DNA of 20,343 nucleotides from a virus: positions 1 through 20,343 of the IMG/VR virus record IMGVR_UViG_3300017725_000105. One strand, 5' to 3'. This document shows, in pieces, positions 8,013 through 14,527 of the stretch. Position 1 is the first letter of the stretch. Each line of letters opens with the position of its first letter. The notes below the pieces were generated by a model. The model was not told the DNA's origin. It ran no database searches and was given only the letters and a program-made list of their open reading frames with translations. The position numbers were made by a program, and so were the translations under genes.

Positions 8013-8033
8013 GCTTATAACTAGGAGAAAATT

Positions 8034-8939
8034 ATGGCTAGAGCCCCTAAACAATTTTATTTAACAAACAAAGACTTATTGAAAGAAATACACAAATCTA
8101 AAATGTCCTATTGTTGGGTCAAAGATGAAGAAAGCGAAGGCTTATTTGATGCAATTGTAGAGAGTTTAGATGATATTGATGACGAAATCATTGATCTTGC
8201 TAGACAAACACGTGCAACTAGGATGCAACGCTTTGCTCATGAGGCAGAAGTTAAACGGTGGGAAAAGGGATTAACAGGCAAAAAGACAAAGCCTAAAGCT
8301 GCAGATTTTGCAGTAGATGTAGATACAATTCCAAAAACAGATGTGGTTATTCGTGTAATGACTTTTGATCATGTTCCTAAAGAGAACAGAAAAAATAAAC
8401 CAAAAACAGAAGCAGATTATCATGCTAAGTGTAATTTTCCTCCTTTTAAACATTATAATCTTAAAGAAGATAATTCCTGGGAAGAGGTTGCACGAAGTCA
8501 TTGGGAAGGTAGTTTAGGTAATGGAGCATTTAGTGTTACACATGGTACTACCAATAATCGTTTAGCAAGTATGTATATGAAATTGTGTGAACGATATAGT
8601 ATGCGTGGTAACTGGCGTGGCTATACATATGTAGATGAGATGCGTGGACAGGCGTTATTGCAGTTGACACAAATAGGTTTACAATTTAATGAAGCAAAGA
8701 GTGCTAATCCGTTTGCATACTATACTGCTGCAATCAATAATAGTTTTACAAGAGTACTTAATTTAGAAAAACGTAGCCAGGAAATTAGAGATGACTTATT
8801 AGAAGAAGAAGGTCTAAATCCAAGTAGCACAAGATTGTTTAATGCAGAATGGGAAAGTGCTCAAGAAATAATCAACAAAAAAACAAAAGAATCGAAAGAA
8901 TCTGAATCCACAACATCAAAGCAAGAAGCAGGAGAATAA
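8034..8939 (+). CDS. 55: Late-promoter sigma factor gp55
   Basis: A 301-aa protein whose residues about 172-255 match the sigma region 2-like core of T4 gp55: NRLASMYMKLCERYSMRGNW, then RGYTYVDEMRGQALLQLTQI, and ANPFAYYTAAINNSFTRVLN. gp55 binds host RNA polymerase core and recognises the TATAAATA late promoter; several such elements are present in this window. T4 gp55 is 185 aa, so this protein has about 160 extra N-terminal residues (including NFPPFKHYNLKED at 134-146) of unknown function. The C-terminus is a Lys/Glu/Ser/Thr-rich tail; the clamp-binding motif at the end of T4 gp55 is not obvious. It has an AGGAGA ribosome site 5 nt before the ATG and a sigma70 promoter. Its stop TAA abuts the gp47 ATG. 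Confidence 0.85.
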   Translation: MARAPKQFYLTNKDLLKEIHKSKMSYCWVKDEESEGLFDAIVESLDDIDDEIIDLARQTRATRMQRFAHEAEVKRWEKGLTGKKTKPKAADFAVDVDTIPKTDVVIRVMTFDHVPKENRKNKPKTEADYHAKCNFPPFKHYNLKEDNSWEEVARSHWEGSLGNGAFSVTHGTTNNRLASMYMKLCERYSMRGNWRGYTYVDEMRGQALLQLTQIGLQFNEAKSANPFAYYTAAINNSFTRVLNLEKRSQEIRDDLLEEEGLNPSSTRLFNAEWESAQEIINKKTKESKESESTTSKQEAGE

Positions 8940-9962
8940 ATGTTTTTTGACAAGGCTGTTATCTTTACCGATATCCACTTCGGTATGAAGAATAACTCAC
9001 GAACTCACAACATTGATTGTGAAAACTTTATCATATGGATGATTGAACAGGCGCATCAAAGAGGAATTAAAAAATGTTTCTTTTTGGGCGACTGGCATCA
9101 CAATCGTGCAAGTATTAATGTTAGTACACTCAATTATACGCATAGTAATCTCGAAAGGTTAAATGATAACTTTGACGAGGTAATTATGATTACAGGCAAT
9201 CATGACTTGTATTATCGTGAGAAGAGAGAAATACACAGTGTACCTATGGTAGCAAACTATAATAAAATTAGAATGATTAATGATGGTACATTTATTGAAG
9301 ATGGTGTGGCATTTGTTCCATGGCTTGTAGATGACGAATGGAGAAAGCTAAAAGAGATTGACTGCAAATTTATGTTTGGTCATTTTGAGCTTCCTAGTTT
9401 CTATATGAACGCACTTGTGCAGATGCCAGATCATGGGCAACTAAGTGCTGAAGATTTAAAGAAGCCTGATAAGGTTTTTAGTGGGCATTTTCATAAAAGA
9501 CAAGAAAGAGGCAATGTAGTTTATACTGGCAATGCATTTCCACATAACTTTTCAGATGCATGGGATGATGACCGTGGTATGATGATTTTAGATTGGGATG
9601 GAACTATGGAGTACATACAATGGCCTGATGCTCCAAAATATCGAACAATACCATTGAGCAAATTAATTGATAGCCCTGGTGATTATTTGGCAGATAATAC
9701 ATATTGTCGTGTAAGTTTGGACTGTGGCATTACATACGAGGAAGCAAACTTTGTAAAAGAAACATTTGCACAACAATATAATTTGAGAGAGATTTCTCTT
9801 ATTCCAAGTAAAAAAGAAGAACACACAAATGATTGGCAACAAGGTGTTGACATTCAAGTAGAAAATGTTGATAGTATAGTACTAAGCCAAATACAATCAA
9901 TAGAAAGCGAAAATATCAAAAAAGAAGTTTTGGTAGACATTTATAGAGGACTAAGTCATTAA
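8940..9962 (+). CDS. 47: Recombination nuclease subunit gp47 (Mre11/SbcD-like)
   Basis: A 340-aa metallophosphoesterase with all the expected metal-binding motifs: TDIHFG (residues 10-15), GDWHH (50-54), GNHD (86-89), FGHFE (146-150) and SGHFHKR (181-187). Length equals T4 gp47 (339 aa). Together with gp46 it resects DNA ends to feed recombination-dependent replication and degrade host DNA. The start codon follows the gp55 stop directly (TAAATG), and the stop overlaps the gp46 start by one base (TAATG), so the two subunits are translationally coupled. Identification is firm. Confidence 0.95.
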   Translation: MFFDKAVIFTDIHFGMKNNSRTHNIDCENFIIWMIEQAHQRGIKKCFFLGDWHHNRASINVSTLNYTHSNLERLNDNFDEVIMITGNHDLYYREKREIHSVPMVANYNKIRMINDGTFIEDGVAFVPWLVDDEWRKLKEIDCKFMFGHFELPSFYMNALVQMPDHGQLSAEDLKKPDKVFSGHFHKRQERGNVVYTGNAFPHNFSDAWDDDRGMMILDWDGTMEYIQWPDAPKYRTIPLSKLIDSPGDYLADNTYCRVSLDCGITYEEANFVKETFAQQYNLREISLIPSKKEEHTNDWQQGVDIQVENVDSIVLSQIQSIESENIKKEVLVDIYRGLSH

Positions 9963-11737
9963 TGTTAACAATTAAAAACATAACAGTAAAAAACTTTATG
10001 AGTGTTGGAAATGTAACACAAGCGGTACACTTTGACAATGCAGGACTTACTCTTGTTTTAGGAAATAACCTAGACTTGGGCGGTGATGGTTCACGTAATG
10101 GCACTGGTAAAACTACAATTGTAAATGCACTTAGCTTTGGATTATTTGGTAATGCACTTTATAATATTAAAAAGGACAACCTTGTTAATAAAACTAACAA
10201 TAAACAAATGTTAGTTACTGTTGATTTTGAAAGAGATGGTGTACAATATCGTATTGAGCGTGGACGTAAGCCTAATATTTTTAAGTTTTTAGTTAATGAG
10301 GTTGATAGTCTTGAAAGCATTACAGATGAGATGCAAGGCGAAGGACGTATGAGCCAACATGCTATTGAGCGTGTTCTTGGAATGAGTCATACAATGTTTA
10401 AGCATGTTTGTGCATTAAATACATATACTGAACCTTTTCTTAGTATGCGAGCTAACGATCAAAGAGAACTAATTGAACAACTATTGGGTATTACACAGCT
10501 TAGTGAAAAGGCTGATGTACTTAAAGATCTTGTTCGTATAAGTAAAGATAGCATACAAGAAGAAACATACCGTATAAGAGGTATAGAAGAAGCCAACGAA
10601 AGAATTGGTAAAAGTATTTCTGATCTAGAACGCAGACAACGTGTATGGGTACAAAAAAGACAAGAAAGAATTAATGAGTTTGCTAGTGAGCTACGTGCTT
10701 TGGAACATATAGACATTGATGCTGAATTACAAGCACATGTGGACTTTGCTGCTTTTAACGAAAAAAAGACAAGACTTGATGAAGCTAATCGGTGGATTGC
10801 TAGTTTGGATGCAGACAACAACAAACAACAAAAGCTAATAACTAAACTAGATAAAGAAACAAAATTACTTCAAGAACACAAATGTCATGCATGTGGACAA
10901 GATTTACATGATGATAAGCAACAAGACATTCTAAATAGTAAAAATGAACAACGAGAAGAAGCAAGCACACATATTTGGGATAATGGATTAAAACAAAAAG
11001 AATATAAAGACACTATAGCAGAAATTGGTGACTTGGGTGTTTCCCCAACAATACAATATAATACTGTGCAAGAAGCATTTGAACATCAGAATAAAATACA
11101 ACAAATGCAAACTGCACTAACTAATGCGGAACAAGAAACAGATCCATATACAGAGCAAATTGAAAGTTTGAATGAAACAGGATTGCAAGAATTGGACTGG
11201 TCAGAAGTTAATAGAATTACTGAACTAAAAGAGCATCAGGACTTTTTATTGAAACTATTAACTAACAAAGATAGCTTTATTCGTAAAAAGATTATTGAAC
11301 AAAACTTGCAGTTTTTAAACACACGATTAGAATATTATATTACACGTTTAGGTTTACCACACGAAGTACAATTCCAAAGTGACCTAACTGTAACTATTAC
11401 ACAACTTGGACAAGACTTAGATTTTGACAACCTATCACGTGGTGAGCGCAATAGACTAATACTAGGACTTAGTTGGAGTTTTCGCGATGTATTTGAAAGC
11501 ATGAATCATCCTATTAACTTAGTTTGTATTGACGAACTTGTTGATAGTGGTATGGATACAGTTGGTGTGGAAAGTGCATTAAGTGTTCTTAAGAAGCAAG
11601 AGCGTGAGCGAGGTAAGAATATTTTACTAATTAGTCACAGAGATGAATTAGTAGGACGAGTGAATAACATTTTACAAGTAACAAAAGAAAATGGATTTAC
11701 TACGTTTAATACAGAAGTAGAAATTGTGGATGTCTAA
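9962..11737 (+). CDS. 46: Recombination nuclease ATPase gp46 (Rad50/SbcC-like)
   Basis: A 591-aa SMC-type ATPase. The N-terminus has the Walker A loop SRNGTGKTT (44-52). The middle has two coiled-coil arms joined by a zinc-hook CHACG (Cys308, Cys311). The C-terminal lobe has the signature LSRGERNRL (491-499) and Walker B CIDELVDSGMD (Asp524-Glu525), followed by an ISHR switch (about 557-560). T4 gp46 is 560 aa. It forms the ATP-driven partner of gp47. Its 3' end overlaps the start of the next small gene by 8 nt. Identification is firm. Confidence 0.95.
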   Translation: MLTIKNITVKNFMSVGNVTQAVHFDNAGLTLVLGNNLDLGGDGSRNGTGKTTIVNALSFGLFGNALYNIKKDNLVNKTNNKQMLVTVDFERDGVQYRIERGRKPNIFKFLVNEVDSLESITDEMQGEGRMSQHAIERVLGMSHTMFKHVCALNTYTEPFLSMRANDQRELIEQLLGITQLSEKADVLKDLVRISKDSIQEETYRIRGIEEANERIGKSISDLERRQRVWVQKRQERINEFASELRALEHIDIDAELQAHVDFAAFNEKKTRLDEANRWIASLDADNNKQQKLITKLDKETKLLQEHKCHACGQDLHDDKQQDILNSKNEQREEASTHIWDNGLKQKEYKDTIAEIGDLGVSPTIQYNTVQEAFEHQNKIQQMQTALTNAEQETDPYTEQIESLNETGLQELDWSEVNRITELKEHQDFLLKLLTNKDSFIRKKIIEQNLQFLNTRLEYYITRLGLPHEVQFQSDLTVTITQLGQDLDFDNLSRGERNRLILGLSWSFRDVFESMNHPINLVCIDELVDSGMDTVGVESALSVLKKQERERGKNILLISHRDELVGRVNNILQVTKENGFTTFNTEVEIVDV

Positions 11738-11909
11738 CGAAGAAGATTTATCTAAAAATTGGAGCAAAATTATTGAAAAAGTAATGTATCCAAAAAAACA
11801 AATTGCAGATACACAACATGAATTATTTGCATCCAAATTTAAACATATAGACATTACAAAATTAGGCATTGACATAATGCAGAAAATACAGTATAAACAA
11901 GATGAGTAG
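11730..11909 (+). CDS. Small hypothetical protein (59 aa)
   Basis: Start chosen at ATG 11730 (MSNEEDLSKNW); an in-frame TTG lies 6 nt upstream but is inside gp46. The protein is hydrophilic, mostly helical in appearance, with no recognisable motif. It overlaps the gp46 end by 8 nt and the next gene's start by 8 nt (ATGAGTAG), so it is squeezed within the operon and probably translated by coupling. The dense packing is the main evidence that it is real. Function unknown. Confidence 0.6.
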   Translation: MSNEEDLSKNWSKIIEKVMYPKKQIADTQHELFASKFKHIDITKLGIDIMQKIQYKQDE

Positions 11910-12447
11910 TAAAAGTAAAAATAAAGGAAAAGGTTTTGAACGTGAAGTATGTAAAATACTTTCAGAAATCTATCAAGACAACTTCGAACGTGTCCCACAC
12001 AGTGGAGCGTTTGTAGGCGGCATTAATGCCGCTCGTAAGAGTACACTTACGGAAAATCAAATCAAGGCATTTAAAGGAGATATAATTCCTCCTGATAACT
12101 GGAATTATTTTAACTGTGAGTGTAAAAACTATGCAGACTTTCCTTTCCATCAACTATTACAGGAAAAACCAATACCAATTTTAGAACAATGGCTCGAACA
12201 AACACTAGACGCACATGATGAAAACGACTTAGACATATTGTTTATGAAGTTTAATCGCAAAGGCATTTACATAGCATTTCCTTCGATATTGGATAGATTT
12301 TTATTCACTTCTCGAAGAGTAAATTATGGATCAAAAAAATATGGATCATGGACAATTACATTTTGGGATGATTTTAAGGCTAATACAGAAAATACTGAAA
12401 CACTAGAGACTTTTGCCATTAATGGCGCTAATATAGACCCTAGATAA
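11902..12447 (+). CDS. PD-(D/E)XK nuclease, Holliday-junction-resolvase-like
   Basis: A 181-aa protein with the restriction-nuclease fold pattern seen in Hjc-type resolvases: an N-terminal helix KGKGFEREVCKIL with Glu13/Glu15, VPHSGAFVGG (31-40), KGDIIPP with Asp60, and NCECKNYADF with the Glu73-x-Lys75 pair. The C-terminal half (ILFMKFNRKGIYIAF) supplies further beta strands. The likely task is cutting branched or damaged DNA. Placement directly behind gp47 and gp46 supports a recombination or end-processing role, but substrate specificity is inference; a RecB-type exonuclease is the alternative. It shares 8 nt with the 59-aa gene and ends the operon. No ribosome site of note is seen. Confidence 0.68.
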   Translation: MSSKSKNKGKGFEREVCKILSEIYQDNFERVPHSGAFVGGINAARKSTLTENQIKAFKGDIIPPDNWNYFNCECKNYADFPFHQLLQEKPIPILEQWLEQTLDAHDENDLDILFMKFNRKGIYIAFPSILDRFLFTSRRVNYGSKKYGSWTITFWDDFKANTENTETLETFAINGANIDPR

Positions 12448-12469
12448 CTAACACAACTCTAATACAATT

Positions 12470-12773
12470 CTAATAAAGGCATCATGGCTTTGATTGGTCG
12501 GGATTAGCTCGACTCACCTTGAGGTTACGTTAACTCGTGACCAGAAACTGGTGTGCCTTGGTCAATGCGCTGGTTTGACCAACCAAAAACGAGTAAGCTC
12601 TCCTGTCCAATTGGAACTTACGGATAGCTATATGTTGTTTGTTGTAACATATGGTGTTTCTGCGTTATTAAGCATTATGTAATAGAGGTACAGCATAACC
12701 GCCTCCCCTGAGCGTTAATTTAGGTTTAATACAACAATGTGAGTGAGGCTGACGGTGATGTCAGGTTTTTTTT
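12470..12773 (+). ncRNA. Candidate structured non-coding RNA (about 300 nt)
   Basis: This gene-free stretch is visibly richer in GC than its surroundings, packed with complementary segments, and ends in an intrinsic terminator. Helices seen: ACTCGT (12533-12538) with ACGAGT (12589-12594), enclosing ACCAG-AAA-CTGGT (12540-12552) and TTGGTCAA-9 nt-TTGACCAA (12558-12582), a three-way junction; GTAAG (12593-12597) with CTTAC (12617-12621), partly exclusive with the first closing helix; CTATATGTT with AACATATGG (12628-12654, one G-T pair). The 5' end is not certain: TACAAT at 12463-12468 could be a -10, but no convincing -35 is seen. A 7-codon ORF (12484-12507, MALIGRD) behind AAAGG lies at the front. 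It does not match tRNA, tmRNA, RNase P or 6S patterns I know. Function unknown. Confidence 0.6.
12749..12773 (+). terminator. Intrinsic terminator
   Basis: CTGAC, a 6-nt loop GGTGAT, GTCAG, one G and then eight T (12766-12773). It ends the candidate RNA and would also stop read-through from the gp55-gp47-gp46 operon. Confidence 0.85.
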
Positions 12774-12983
12774 CATGCTTGGCCTTCTTCAGGCTAAGTG
12801 TGAATAAAACTTCATGTGATATAGTATCATAAATATTATTATAGAAAAAATTCTTAATGATAATTATAATTTTCGATATTTCCTAAAGTAACAGCGAATA
12901 AAGCGATAGCTTTATGAAGCTGAAAATGCCGTAGGCATTTAATAGGATATATAATATAATCTTAGATATATGGATACCTGTGA
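12774..12983 (+). other. AT-rich non-coding leader with three small hairpins
   Basis: No ORF of note lies here. Three hairpins are visible: CTTGGCCT/AGGCTAAG with loop TCTTC (12778-12798, one G-T pair), TAAAGC/GCTTTA with loop GATA (12899-12914), and AAATGCC/GGCATTT with loop GTA (12924-12940). None is followed by a T-run, so they are not terminators. They may shape the leader of the gene at 12984. Two overlapping TATAAT boxes (12950-12960) lie 24-34 nt before that gene without a recognisable -35. Confidence 0.45.
12828..12835 (+). promoter_or_regulatory. Possible late promoter (CATAAATA)
   Basis: CATAAATA followed by TTATT, the same one-base variant of the T4 late core as at 20287. If used, transcription would begin near 12841 and give a leader of about 143 nt containing two hairpins before the ATG at 12984. 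The surrounding AT-richness makes a chance match possible. Confidence 0.35.
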
Positions 12984-13424
12984 ATGAATTTCCAAGAGTT
13001 TCAAGATAAATTTCTTGAATGGACTGAAGAAGAAATCGAAGCTAAAAAATTGGATGGATTTCCCATTTGTCCTTTTGCTAGAAAAGCTAGATTACAAAAC
13101 AAAATACAATTTATAGATGCTAGAGATAATCTAGCTTCAAGTTATGATACGTTTGATAAGGAAACTTATGAAATAGGTATTGCTTGGGTAGATGGTTGTG
13201 ACATGTCAGAAGTAGAGAAAATTATAGAACTTCAGGCAACAAAGGATACTGACTTGTTGTATTTTACCAGTACAACAACAAGTGGCCACTTTACTAAGAA
13301 CTTCACTAATTGTGTTTTTATTCAGTTACGTGGAGATTTGGAAGAAAAAAGAAAATATTTACACACAACCAAATATTATGACAGTTGGCCATTAGATTAT
13401 TATAAAATGATCACTTCTGTTTAA
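12984..13424 (+). CDS. Hypothetical protein (146 aa)
   Basis: An acidic, soluble protein of unknown function. Start is the ATG giving MNFQEFQDKFLEW; no clear ribosome site precedes it. Features seen: an ICPFARKA segment (28-35) with a Cys-Pro in a short loop, a DGCDMSEVEKI segment (65-75), and many aromatic residues towards the C-terminus. I have the impression that small CPFA-containing proteins occur in T4-like marine phages, but cannot name a family. It is isolated between the RNA region and the gp26 unit, and its last 14 nt overlap the end of the converging gene. Confidence 0.7.
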   Translation: MNFQEFQDKFLEWTEEEIEAKKLDGFPICPFARKARLQNKIQFIDARDNLASSYDTFDKETYEIGIAWVDGCDMSEVEKIIELQATKDTDLLYFTSTTTSGHFTKNFTNCVFIQLRGDLEEKRKYLHTTKYYDSWPLDYYKMITSV

Positions 13425-13677
13425 TAGCGTTATTTCTTTCTTCAGCCATATGGTTCATTCTTTCTACCAATAACATAACACTGTCTATTGGCATTGTCAT
13501 AACATCTTGATATGATACAGCCCCATTGCTGTGCAATACAATATCAAGATAATCAGATTCTGTCTTCTTAGCGTCTTTATTATATCTTTCGACTATGTCT
13601 AATATTTCTTGGGGCTGACGAGAAGCTATCAGCCCTCGAAAAAATTTGCAATATCCAGATCTACCGTAGTTTGCCAT
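13411..13677 (-). CDS. gp51-position ORF, probable C-terminal extension of gp26 made by -1 frameshift
   Basis: An 88-codon frame starting at ATG 13677 inside gp26, in the -1 frame, overlapping gp26 by 49 nt. No ribosome site precedes this ATG. The part beyond the slippery site (76 aa from Phe13: FRGLIASRQPQEILDIVERY onward, ending VERMNHMAEERNNAIKQK) is helical and highly charged, as in the T domain of tail assembly chaperones. A frameshift would give a fusion of 351 aa (275 from gp26 plus 76). In T4, gene 51 (hub assembly catalyst) follows gene 26, so the position matches gp51 even though length does not (T4 gp51 is about 249 aa). Family assignment is positional only. Independent translation from 13677 remains possible. 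Confidence 0.7.
   Translation of the reverse strand: MANYGRSGYCKFFRGLIASRQPQEILDIVERYNKDAKKTESDYLDIVLHSNGAVSYQDVMTMPIDSVMLLVERMNHMAEERNNAIKQK
13612..13647 (-). promoter_or_regulatory. Programmed -1 ribosomal frameshift signal
   Basis: On the minus strand the gp26 frame reads A AAT TTT (13647-13641), which fits the X XXY YYZ slippery rule exactly. After a 5-nt spacer (13640-13636) comes a perfect 7-bp stem: GGGCTGA (13635-13629), 10-nt loop, TCAGCCC (13618-13612). The gp26 stop codon TGA (13631-13629) lies in the stem. Slipping back one base lands in the open frame that continues to 13411. GC-rich hairpins are otherwise rare in this AT-rich DNA. Confidence 0.8.
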
Positions 13678-14465
13678 TCATGCTGACAACTTTGGCACTG
13701 TGCGTTAAATTTTGTATCGATAACATTTTCACTTAATGCTTCAATACATTGTTTGATTTGGTCATAATCTTTCTTTGTAATACTCTGTAACCATTCTAAA
13801 ATAATTTTAACTTGGTCACTTTCAAACACTTCATTATCTGGTGTTTGAACTTTTTGTATACAGTTAGCGATTAATCCCACTGTTAAGTCTGCTATTTCTA
13901 CAAATGTTTTACCAAACTGAGCTTCTCTCTCTTCATCTGATAAATTTGCATCACTGAGACTTTCAATTAATTTTTGTTGTTTAATTGTCTGCACCTGCAA
14001 TAATGTTCTGTCACGCAAACTATAAGGCTTACAAAAAACTTTAAAGTTGCTTTCTAGTTTTACATCCTCTGGTGCTTGCTGGTTAGATCCTGTACCAAGC
14101 AACATACTTCCATCAATTTGTAGTTGATTCATATGTTCACAAGCAGGACATTTTATGTCTAGATCTATTTTATTGCCGTAACTGGCTTGTCGTATGCCTA
14201 TTAAAATACTAAGTAAATCATTCACAGGTATTTCATTTGGATCTTCAATATCTGGCACACAACTTTTAATTAAACTTATTGTGGCTTCACCATTAAACAA
14301 AGCATCTGGATTTTTTGTAACTAATTCGTCTCTGGCAGTCATAGGAAAGATAGCCAGTTCGTTATCAACGCTAAGTTTAGGCTTGGTTGTATAATACTTA
14401 CCTTCACTAGGTAATGCAATATATAATGCAGGTTTTCTATAAGCTGCAATTAATGGGTTGTTCAT
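13629..14465 (-). CDS. 26: Baseplate hub assembly protein gp26-like (T4 baseplate protein family)
   Basis: A 278-aa protein starting at ATG 14465 (MNNPLIAAYRKPALYIALPS), which has a GGAGA ribosome site 5 nt upstream; a longer frame to 14549 exists but lacks a proper start. It shows the T4 gp26 family pattern: LPSEGKYY, ELAIFPMTARDELVTKNPDA, SCVPDIEDPNEIP and two CxxC pairs (Cys106/Cys109 in KCPACEH, Cys257/Cys260 in QCQSCQH) likely binding zinc. T4 gp26 (208 aa) takes part in hub assembly. The gene lies divergently to the two tape-measure-like genes, where tail assembly chaperone genes are usually found near. Its last codons contain a slippery site leading into the next ORF. Confidence 0.8.
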   Translation of the reverse strand: MNNPLIAAYRKPALYIALPSEGKYYTTKPKLSVDNELAIFPMTARDELVTKNPDALFNGEATISLIKSCVPDIEDPNEIPVNDLLSILIGIRQASYGNKIDLDIKCPACEHMNQLQIDGSMLLGTGSNQQAPEDVKLESNFKVFCKPYSLRDRTLLQVQTIKQQKLIESLSDANLSDEEREAQFGKTFVEIADLTVGLIANCIQKVQTPDNEVFESDQVKIILEWLQSITKKDYDQIKQCIEALSENVIDTKFNAQCQSCQHEWQTTVDLDIANFFEG

Positions 14466-14477
14466 TATATTCTCCGC

Positions 14478-14485
14478 GATAAATA
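14478..14485 (+). promoter_or_regulatory. Late promoter for the tape-measure unit
   Basis: GATAAATAC, one base from the T4 late core, with an expected start near 14491 and a 37-nt leader to the ATG at 14528. It forms the left arm of a perfect 9-bp inverted repeat (14478-14486 with 14500-14508), whose right arm is the late promoter of gp26. Confidence 0.65.
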
Positions 14486-14500
14486 CGTTAAGTACAATAG

Positions 14501-14508
14501 TATTTATC
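14501..14508 (-). promoter_or_regulatory. Late promoter for the gp26 unit
   Basis: The minus strand reads GATAAATACTATTG, matching the T4 late core except the first base and matching the usual CTATT extension. Start expected near 14495, a leader of about 30 nt, then GGAGA (14471-14475) and the gp26 ATG. It points toward the opposing promoter, so the two predicted start sites lie about 4 bp apart. Confidence 0.65.
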
Positions 14509-14527
14509 TGGATTAAAACTGCACATA

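Noticed and set aside
12496-12582. tRNA- or tmRNA-like gene suggested by GGGATTAGCTC
   Set aside because: No T-loop GTTCGA-type segment, no acceptor stem pairing and no CCA end were found.
12494-12682. A 62-codon frame in the RNA region
   Set aside because: It begins with TTG, has no suitable ribosome site, and crosses the base-paired segments; the structure explains the sequence better than coding.
12778-12798. Second terminator (CTTGGCCT/AGGCTAAG hairpin)
   Set aside because: No T-run follows on the plus strand, and the minus strand has an A-run instead.
13411-13424. Frameshift or sequencing error where the two converging genes overlap
   Set aside because: Both frames end in proper stop codons; a 14-nt tail-to-tail overlap is ordinary in compact phage genomes.
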